Positions 56,808 to 64,000 of a stretch of 64,000 nucleotides of DNA are shown here, one piece after another. Each line of letters opens with the position of its first letter. Positions within the stretch are counted from its first letter, which is position 1. A program made the position numbers and the translations under genes. This DNA comes from Poronia punctata (taxonomy: Eukaryota > Ascomycota > Sordariomycetes > Xylariales > Xylariaceae). The notes under the pieces are model-generated. The model saw only the letters and a list, made by a program, of their open reading frames with translations. It was not told the DNA's origin and searched no databases. Where the stretch lies: contig MU401556.1 of NCBI GenBank assembly GCA_022579005.1, positions 62,001 through 126,000 on the forward strand, given 5' to 3'.

Positions 56808-56895
56808 CCAATCGGCTCCCAGTTTCCGGTATCGGCTTGCATGAAAGCCAAGAACCAATCACAGGCAATGAATTGTCAAGCGACCCTGGACCAAT
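56808..56895 (+). promoter_or_regulatory. Three CCAAT boxes upstream of the Aco2-type aconitase
   Basis: CCAAT occurs at 56808-56812, 56855-56859 and 56891-56895, 98-185 bases upstream of ATG 56993. The fungal CCAAT-binding complex with HapX is known to control iron-dependent genes including aconitases, so this spacing is suggestive. Binding is inferred. Confidence 0.45.
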
Positions 56896-56992
56896 TCATG
56901 TAGGTAATCTTTTTCGCCTGACCTTGAGAATTATCACCAGTGAACTTTTTATGGTAGGTTAATAAAGTTGCTATGCGATTGCGATCTGAAAG

Positions 56993-59477
56993 ATGAGGGT
57001 CATTCAGAGCGCGGGCCGTAGAGGAACCGCCAGTCTTCGGGTAAGGATCCCTATTCTTTGCACTACCGCGGAAACTACATTAGACCCATAGGAAAAGAAA
57101 GACTGACAGTAAATTACACCTTATCTAGCAACTTGCGAGACGAGGAGACATTGCACGGCCGAGATCGTATGCGACGCCGACGTTCGACACGTCGAACCCG
57201 CGAATCCCGCCCTACCTGAAACTGGTCAAAAACTATGAAAAGGTCAAAGAGGTGCTAGGGAGGGGCAGCGCCCTCACCCTTGCCGAAAAGATCCTCTACA
57301 GCCACTTGGACAATGTAGAGGAGTCGCTGCTCACCAACACGAATGGCGGTCGCGATATCCGAGGAACGGCCAACCTCAAACTCAAGCCCGACCGCGTCGC
57401 TATGCAGGATGCCTCGGCACAGATGGCTCTTCTGCAATTCATGACCTGCAACCTCCCCTCGACCGCCATCCCCGCCAGCATTCATTGCGACCACCTCATT
57501 GTTGGCGAACATGGCGCCAAGTCGGATCTCGAATCTGGTATCAAGATGAACCAGGAAGTCTTCGATTTCTTGGAGTCGGCTTCCAAAAAGTACGGCATCG
57601 AGTTCTGGCCGCCGGGTGCTGGTATCATCCACCAGAGCGTGCTCGAGAACTACGCTGCGCCTGGCCTCATGATGTTGGGTACTGATAGTCACACACCTAA
57701 TGCCGGTGGTCTTTCCACGATAGCGATTGGTGTTGGTGGTGCCGATGCAGTTGAGGCTCTCGTTGGCGCACCCTGGGAGCTAAAGGCACCCCGTGTCCTC
57801 GGTGTGAAGCTGGTCAACCAGCTCAGTGGCTGGGCCTCCCCCAAGGATATCATTCTTAACCTCGCAGGTCAGTTGACCGTCCGTGGAGGTACAGGGTATA
57901 TCATCGAGTATTTTGGTCCCGGTGTGCAGTCGCTCAGCTGCACCGGCATGGCTACCGTCTGTAACATGGGTGCAGAGGTTGGCGCCACAACCTCGATATT
58001 CCCCTTCAGCCCGGCCCATGTCCGATACCTCGAAGCCACCCACCGACATGATGTAGCTACCGAGGCCAAGAAATTCTCCGATATTGTGTCACTCAAGGCC
58101 GACGACGGCGCCAAGTATGACGAGGTCATCACCATAGATCTGGCCACCTTGGAACCCCATATCAACGGTCCCTTTACCCCTGACCTGTCCACACCGTTGT
58201 CACAATTCAAGGAGACGGTAAAAGAACAAAACTGGCCCGAAAAGCTATCGGCCGGCCTCATCGGCAGCTGCACAAACAGTTCGTACGAAGACATGACCCG
58301 CGTCGAGAGCATGGTACGCGAGGCCATGGAAGCGGGCTTGAAGCCTGCGTCCGACTTCTACATCACCCCGGGCAGTGATCAGATCAGAGAAACACTGCGA
58401 CGAGACGGACCCCTCGATACGTTCAAAGAAGCCGGCGGCACTGTGCTTTCCAATGCATGCGGTCCCTGCATCGGCCAGTGGAAGCGCCACGACGGTGTCG
58501 AGAAGGGCACGCCGAACGCCATCCTCACCTCGTACAACCGAAATTTCCGCGGCCGCAACGACGGCAACCCCGACACGATGAACTTCCTCGCGTCCCCCGA
58601 GATCGTCACAGCCATGGCATTTGCAGGCACCACAACCTTCAATCCCATGACCGACTCCCTACAGACAGCTTCCGGCAAAGAATTCCGCTTCACACCCCCC
58701 TCGGGCAAGGAAATCCCATCCCAACCATTCGAATCCGCACGTCAAGAATTCCGCGCCGTCGCATCCGCCCCCGACCCATCCGTCGAAGTCGCCGTCCCAC
58801 CCACATCATCCCGTCTCGCCCTTCTCGAACCCTTCGACCCATTCCCCTCATCCGAACTCACCGGCCTGCGCGTCCTCGTCAAGGTAACAGGTAAATGCAC
58901 GACCGACACCATCTCAGCCGCCGGCCCCTGGCTCAAATACAAAGGCCACCTCCCCAACATCAGCGCCAACACGCTCAACACGGCAACCAATGCCGAAACA
59001 GGCGAAGTCAACGCCGCCTACGACGTCGACGGAACCCAACACACCATCCCGGACCTCGCCCAACGCTGGCGCGAGGCCCGACAGCCCTGGCTCGTGGTGG
59101 CCGAGCACAACTACGGCGAGGGCAGCGCGCGCGAACACGCCGCCCTGCAACCGCGATACCTCGGCGCCCGCGTCGTCCTCACCAAGAGCTTCGCCCGCAT
59201 CCACGAGACCAATCTGAAGAAACAGGGCGTCGTGCCCCTGACGTTCGCCGACGAGGCAGACTACGACCGTATCGGCGCCCTCGACGAAGTCGACACCGTC
59301 GGCTTACTCGATATGCTCCGCAACGGCGGAAAGGGCCATGTCTCGCTCCGTGTGAAGAAATTCAAGACCAACGAGGAATTTTCGATCCCTACGCGTCATG
59401 CCGTTAGTGAAGATCAGGCGGGATTCATTCTCGCTGGTAGCGCGTTGAATATGCTGGCCAAGAGGAATCAGGCTTAG
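56993..59477 (+). CDS. ACO2: Mitochondrial aconitase, Aco2 type
   Basis: Exon 1 is 56993-57040 (16 codons) and exon 2 is 57129-59477, giving 798 residues. The N-terminus is Arg/Ser/Ala-rich without acids (MRVIQSAGRRGTASLRQLAR), a mitochondrial presequence split by the intron. The 4Fe-4S ligands are Cys397 (GSCTNSS), Cys460 and Cys463 (ACGPC). GTDSHTPNAGG and the swivel-domain EHNYGEGSAREHAAL are intact. The C-terminal domain has KCTTDTISAAGPWLKYKGHL and AYDVDGTQHTIPDL, features I associate with yeast Aco2 rather than Aco1. Family knowledge: Aco2-type enzymes are less active in the TCA cycle and have been linked to the homocitrate dehydration step of lysine synthesis. It is not Lys4-type homoaconitase, judging by the aconitase-like motif set. 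CCAAT boxes lie upstream. Confidence 0.92.
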
Positions 59478-60148
59478 TTCAAGAAGAAAATAAAGAATTG
59501 CTGGAAGATAAAATGTTTTTTATTTGTTATGTCGATGAAACAAAAACGCATGTATATAATTATTTTTACAACGTACAAGTACCCAAGTAAAAAGCGAGGT
59601 TTGAGCGGTCAAGTAAAAAAGGAGCGAACAGATACAGTTACAGATACAGTGGCTTTTACTTATAACAAAAACAAGACGATTTATGCTGAAGCTGGGTGTA
59701 TATTTATATCTTGTACACTTATTATTATTATTGATTATTGTTACTAAAGGTCACTGACAGCCTTGTGTCATCTACCTAGGTTAGGTATTTCTGTGTATAT
59801 CCCCTCTCGATACCGACGATGCCCGGTATACACATCCCTTGTGCAGACCGTGTTTCGTTGCAAACGTATGTCGACCGGCGAGCCAGTAGTAGGAGGTGGA
59901 TGGATATGTTACGTATAGGACATACATTTCCAGTTCCAGCCCGGCGAAAGACTGATGATAGGTGAAAGTTCGTCCAAAGCGTGTCGTCATACAAGGTAGG
60001 TATCTATCCCCATTCCTATCCCAATTCAAACCCAAATCCAAATCCAGATCCGAAACGCCGTTTGATAGGCGCCCTGATTTTCATTCATCATCCACCCACC
60101 CATCCGTCCATCCCATAAAAACAAATATGGTATCGCAGTAAGGGAAGC
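59478..60148. other. Intergenic between convergent genes
   Basis: 670 bases, no coding frame. It contains a doubled (A)CAGATACAG(TT) unit at 59628-59650 and CCAAATC-like repeats near 60026-60048. Confidence 0.55.
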
Positions 60149-62263
60149 TTAATCCGACTCGATATCGGCGAGATCATCATCGACCTCCATGCGCTCACGC
60201 TCCCGCCCCCGTATCGTAGACTTGGCCTTCCGCTGTCCTTGTCCCTGTCCTGACGTGTTATTGTTATTATTTTTAGTGCGCATGGAGCGCGCCTGTGCCT
60301 CCAGGTCTTTCAGTACGGCCAGCGCTGCAACCCATTTGGGGTGATCGCGTACGTGCTTGGGAAGGTCTTCTGATGTCTGTTCTTGGGTGGATAATTTATC
60401 ACCCTCCGTATGTGCTTGCCCGTTGGACTTTAGCCTGTCCTCTTGGGGATTGGATGCTTCTCCATTAGAGTTTGAAGTTCCTGCTTCATTGAGCGACGTT
60501 TGGTGCTTTGTTCTCCGCGCGAGTAGTTCTCTGACGTGTTTCTTCCGATTCCAACGGTCGGTGATTTCCGCCTGTTTCCCCTCATGCCACTCTTCGGTTC
60601 GACAGTGGTGAGAGTAATGGAGCCGTGGGTCGATGTATTGAAAGATTTTGGCCGGCCTGGTAGGTCGCGGCGGCCATTCGCACTCGGGGAGTCCAAAGAG
60701 AGAATCTCCAGGTCGAAACGGTCGATTGTTTTCACTGTAGATGGCAGCGTCAAATGCAACTGGATCATGGATGGAGATCCAGAAGAGACGTCGGTCTTCT
60801 GGTGTCATCTCTACCCATTTTCGACCTCCAAGTAACGCTGTCAACGGTCCAACGGTGGTCGATTCTATTCCAGCGGGCGTAGGGGTTTTTTCTCGCGCGG
60901 TTGGTTCCCTTGCATCTGCCTTGTGCACTACTCCCACTCTATCCACTTGAGGATCTAACTTATTCGCAATATCTTGAGTAGGCGTAAACTGTGGTATAGA
61001 GGTACTCGCTTGCTTTACCGCCGGCCCGGCCTTGCTTGACGAAGAGGTACTTGAGTTGGAAGGTGACAAGTTCTTCTCATTGAGCAGAGGCGCATGGGTG
61101 GTCTTGGTAGCTTTTATTCCCGTATCGTCATCTTTATCGAGTTCCGTCACAGGCAATGTGTCCTGTCGTTGAGGCAGAGTACTCCCATTGTCAACACCAT
61201 CTACCCCGCTTTCTGGCGCCGAGATGTTGTTCCTTTTTCCTGAAGCCAGAGGTATCGCATTATGCTGACTCTCGGGGTTCGTAATAGGGGTCGGTGATGG
61301 AGCAGTGTAAGAGCCCGCTCTCACCGACGGGGTCTTCCATGTAACACTGTGGCCTTCGTACGTGATAGCCGGACTCGCTCTCGCAGGTGGTCTCTGCGTT
61401 TGCTGGGAACGCGGCGCCAAGGCCTCCGGCTCATCCTCTCCCGTCAGATCTATAATCTGATGTTCTGTTGTCTCCGAGGTAGGCTGTACGCCGCGCTTTT
61501 GGGTTACAGCGTGTATGTTTCCATTCAGGTTGGGTGTGGAGCGACCGTCAGCAATTTGAGAAGATGCTCTATGGGGACGTCGCTGGTCCTCATCTGCCGG
61601 TCTTGATTCAGCCAACTCTTTTACTTCGTTTTTTCTTGGCCGTAGAGCAAAATCGTCTATTGCGCTGTGTTGAAGACCCTTTTCTTCCGACTGTCTGGAT
61701 ATTCCTCTTTTAACAGGCTGAGGAATTATATTCTCGAAAAGGGAGCGCCGGCCCGGGTCTAGAGGGGCGTCCGATGCGTTGGGTTTATCTAATGTCGTAC
61801 ACAATCGCGGTCTCTTTGCTGCATCTTGAGCAGTGGGTGACATGTTCTTATCAAATTTACGCTTAGGAGGTGCATGCGTCGCAGGAGAGTGCGTCGGGTG
61901 CCTTGACACGGACGGTTGTTGGGTGCTTTTCCTGGCTATGTATTTAGCAGGAAGCTGCTTCTTCGGATTAGTAGCTGGGGACGACTTTGGAACCTCTTTT
62001 TCTCTCTGGAGGAAGACTGTTTTTGCGACTCGGTTCGCAGGTTCAGCTGTTGCAGGGCGCTTAACAGGCCCCGGTAATGGATGCGGCAGAGGAACAGGGG
62101 AAGGCTGATCCTTGGCTGAAGATGGAGGGTTGCATTGACCGAACTTTTTCCTGTGCTCCGGACAATAGGATTCAGCCACACCGTCACTGCCTTGCCCGGG
62201 CATAACATTGCAATGGCATCCCAACCATTTGCACTTTCGAACTGGAGGTGGGTCCATTGTCAT
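60149..62263 (-). CDS. Uncharacterised protein (704 aa), Cys-rich N-terminus and conserved-looking C-terminal block
   Basis: An intronless frame; either ATG 62263 or ATG 62257 could start it. Residues 11-44 hold Cys/His at C11, C16, C18, C34, H37 and C44 (CKWLGCHC ... YCPEHRKKFGQC), a possible small zinc site. About 45-460 is disordered, rich in Pro, Ser, Thr and Lys. A folded-looking block at about 475-610 contains ALLGGRKWVEMTPEDRRLFW, SIHDPVAFDAAIY, NRPFRPGDSLFGLPECEWPP and IDPRLHYSHHCRTEEWHEGK. A basic and acidic tail (RGRERERMEVDDDLADIE) ends it. Codon use matches neighbouring genes. No domain is recognised; a nuclear DNA- or protein-binding role is conceivable from the basic tail and Cys cluster but is only a guess. 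Converges with the aconitase gene. Confidence 0.75.
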   Translation of the reverse strand: MTMDPPPVRKCKWLGCHCNVMPGQGSDGVAESYCPEHRKKFGQCNPPSSAKDQPSPVPLPHPLPGPVKRPATAEPANRVAKTVFLQREKEVPKSSPATNPKKQLPAKYIARKSTQQPSVSRHPTHSPATHAPPKRKFDKNMSPTAQDAAKRPRLCTTLDKPNASDAPLDPGRRSLFENIIPQPVKRGISRQSEEKGLQHSAIDDFALRPRKNEVKELAESRPADEDQRRPHRASSQIADGRSTPNLNGNIHAVTQKRGVQPTSETTEHQIIDLTGEDEPEALAPRSQQTQRPPARASPAITYEGHSVTWKTPSVRAGSYTAPSPTPITNPESQHNAIPLASGKRNNISAPESGVDGVDNGSTLPQRQDTLPVTELDKDDDTGIKATKTTHAPLLNEKNLSPSNSSTSSSSKAGPAVKQASTSIPQFTPTQDIANKLDPQVDRVGVVHKADAREPTAREKTPTPAGIESTTVGPLTALLGGRKWVEMTPEDRRLFWISIHDPVAFDAAIYSENNRPFRPGDSLFGLPECEWPPRPTRPAKIFQYIDPRLHYSHHCRTEEWHEGKQAEITDRWNRKKHVRELLARRTKHQTSLNEAGTSNSNGEASNPQEDRLKSNGQAHTEGDKLSTQEQTSEDLPKHVRDHPKWVAALAVLKDLEAQARSMRTKNNNNNTSGQGQGQRKAKSTIRGRERERMEVDDDLADIESD

Positions 62264-64000
62264 TGTGTAAAGAGTGTCTCTGGCTCTCCTCGAGTCTCCG
62301 GTGCACGGACCAGGGCGTCATATCGTCAACCGGACAAGAGATATCAGCCTCTCTTTTTGATACGTTTATACGTAATGCTACACAAAGGATCAGTAAGCAC
62401 TATTCCACTGCTGCTCTGACTCTTGATACATTTATATAGAAAGCCCATCACTGTCAAAGAGTGAGTTCAGATGGGCATGTCTCTTCAGTGAGAAGGTGAT
62501 GATGAAAGGAGGGTCGAGGGCTTGTCTGAGAAGGGAATGATTTGTCGTTACCTTGGCCTTGTCCGACGACTCAACCTCGGGAACAGGCCGAGGAAGCAGA
62601 GGTAATGTATCTTTGAATGCTTGGGTTCATGGGTTCAAGTATAATGGCTTCGTGAACACGAGTCAGCACGACAAAACGTGCAATGTACCTATGGCCACAT
62701 ATTAGCATTCTATCCATAGCTTCACAGAGTTCTTACATGGCTGCTATAAGGGAAGATGAATATTGCTTTGCCCGTCTCAGATCTTTTCAGTTTATGTTTT
62801 GGTTCCTCAGCCTGCGCGGAACCAGCGGCTTCGAATGACGGACCCTCGCCAGCTTGTTAGCCAGGCGAGGGAATCCCCAGTTGGACATCTTTGCCACGGC
62901 CTTTGGCCCTGCCTCGGTGAGGTGGAAAGCGAGGTTGGGCTCCATGTAGTGGCATGAGCAAAGCATGATGCTCGAGAATATATCTTATCCACGTGAAACC
63001 AATATACCGGGACGGTAGGTATTTTGAAAGATGGAGATAAGACACGTCACGTAAAAAGGGCGACGTTTGTATCCGCATTCAAAACCAGAAGGCCCATTAT
63101 GCAGTCGGACCTTTTACCAATCGTTCATCATCGACCAGGCTAAAGCAGGAGGGAGTGCCAGAATATGCACACACACAAAGTGCACGCACAAGGGGCAGTC
63201 ATCAAACATGGCGAATCGGGGTTAAGGCTTACACAGGTGCGTTGTAGGGACATGGGCCCTTATGTGATGTTGATGACAGTACTCATTTGACGCCAATCCC
63301 CCTCCATAGACGATAGGATCTATGCGTCTCAGTCGTATTGGCATGGGTCAGGGTCGGGGAGAAGTGACGACGCGGCACGCACAGGGCAGATTAGCCCAGT
63401 CCGGGTACTGATTGTTTATACGCCGATTTTAACCTAGTTATCATGGGTGCGGCCTTGCTGGTGAAGGGAAAGATGGAATGAGTGGCCCCGGTGAGCGCGA
63501 AAACGAGACGAGCCCGTGTTAAGGCAGGGAGAGATCAAGTGAAGATGTAGGTTGGCGTGAAGATATGTTGTATTGTTCATGGATAGCTTTTAGTGACCGA
63601 TAGTAGGAACTAGGTTAGGCATGTCAGTTTACCCAACGCCTCGGGATTGTAGACGACAAGGATCTGGAGAGGTTGCGTAAAGTTAGTGGCAGGTACAGTG
63701 GTCCGTGCCTGGAAATTACTAGGTTACATCACCAGTGGCAGCAACCAGTAATTAGTAGGTAACCAGCAACTGCAGTGTCTCGTAGCTACTTTAAGTAAGG
63801 TACATATGTAATTACATGTATAAAATGTCATCTTAATCTCTCTCCTTCCAACGAAGAGGAAATAGCAACAAAAGTAACCCTCCAGTCACGCCCCGCTATG
63901 CCGGATTATCAACATGCCGACATCTCCAATCATTTCGAGGTGCCTGTGAGGTAAGGTGTTCATTGCAAAGGTAGTATGGGTCCCGTATCCACTTGCAAAT
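62264..64000. other. Right edge, no gene seen
   Basis: 1.7 kb with only short motif-free frames. The first few hundred bases presumably hold the promoter of the 704-residue gene. No tRNA, repeat or terminator was recognised. Confidence 0.45.

Larger units (their letters stand above)
54218..56992. other. Intergenic, 2.8 kb, between divergent P450 and aconitase genes
   Basis: No coding frame can be supported. It is dense in GTAGGTA/TACCTAC words (54964-54996, 55377-55396, 55928-55943). A GC-rich nested palindrome lies at 55853-55886 and CCAAT boxes lie close to the aconitase gene. Confidence 0.5.

Overview
The window looks like chromosomal DNA of a filamentous ascomycete (Pezizomycotina, most likely a Sordariomycete). 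The signs are short introns (55-126 nt, one of 358 nt) with GTRNGT donors, GC-rich genes with intergenic spacers of 0.4-2.8 kb, a zymogenic chitin synthase and a UNC-104-type kinesin, and an 8-kb AT-rich island with almost no open frames, typical of mutated fungal repeats.

Layout. The left edge (1-4806) holds a divergent pair of large uncharacterised proteins: a minus-strand gene cut by the window edge and a plus-strand intronless gene of 1195 codons. Both have motifs that resemble, from memory, large uncharacterised bacterial proteins; this is the most unusual coding content here. Next come a small conserved-looking protein framed by homopolymers (6053-6517), a PRELI/MSF1 mitochondrial lipid-transfer protein (9253-9816), a YycE-like glyoxalase-fold protein (10969-11400), a leukotriene-A4-hydrolase/aminopeptidase with six exons (12540-14819) and a kinesin-3 motor (16248-21667). 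Two adjacent minus-strand Q-rich genes follow: a PNUTS-like PP1 regulator with a C-terminal CCCH finger (23221-26058) and an unknown 442-residue protein (26484-27877). A gene-poor stretch leads into the AT-rich island (about 30740-38650).

Right of the island are an RWD/DUF1115 protein (39832-40569), an EthD-fold protein flanked by diverged direct repeats (41594-42358), the ER-Golgi SM protein SLY1 (43291-45785), a chitin synthase whose first exon has only seven full codons (46837-50009), a five-exon cytochrome P450 (52269-54217), an Aco2-type mitochondrial aconitase (56993-59477) and a 704-residue protein of unknown function with a Cys-rich N-terminus (60149-62263).

Most genes are independent housekeeping functions: secretion and cell-wall growth (SLY1, chitin synthase, kinesin-3), mitochondrial lipid and carbon metabolism (PRELI, Aco2), and transcription termination/phosphatase control (PNUTS). 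I see no secondary-metabolite cluster, CRISPR array, rRNA or convincing tRNA. The two features most worth following are the bacterial-like divergent pair and the AT island, in which surviving cytosines sit almost only after A or G. That pattern differs from the textbook CpA-directed RIP signature.
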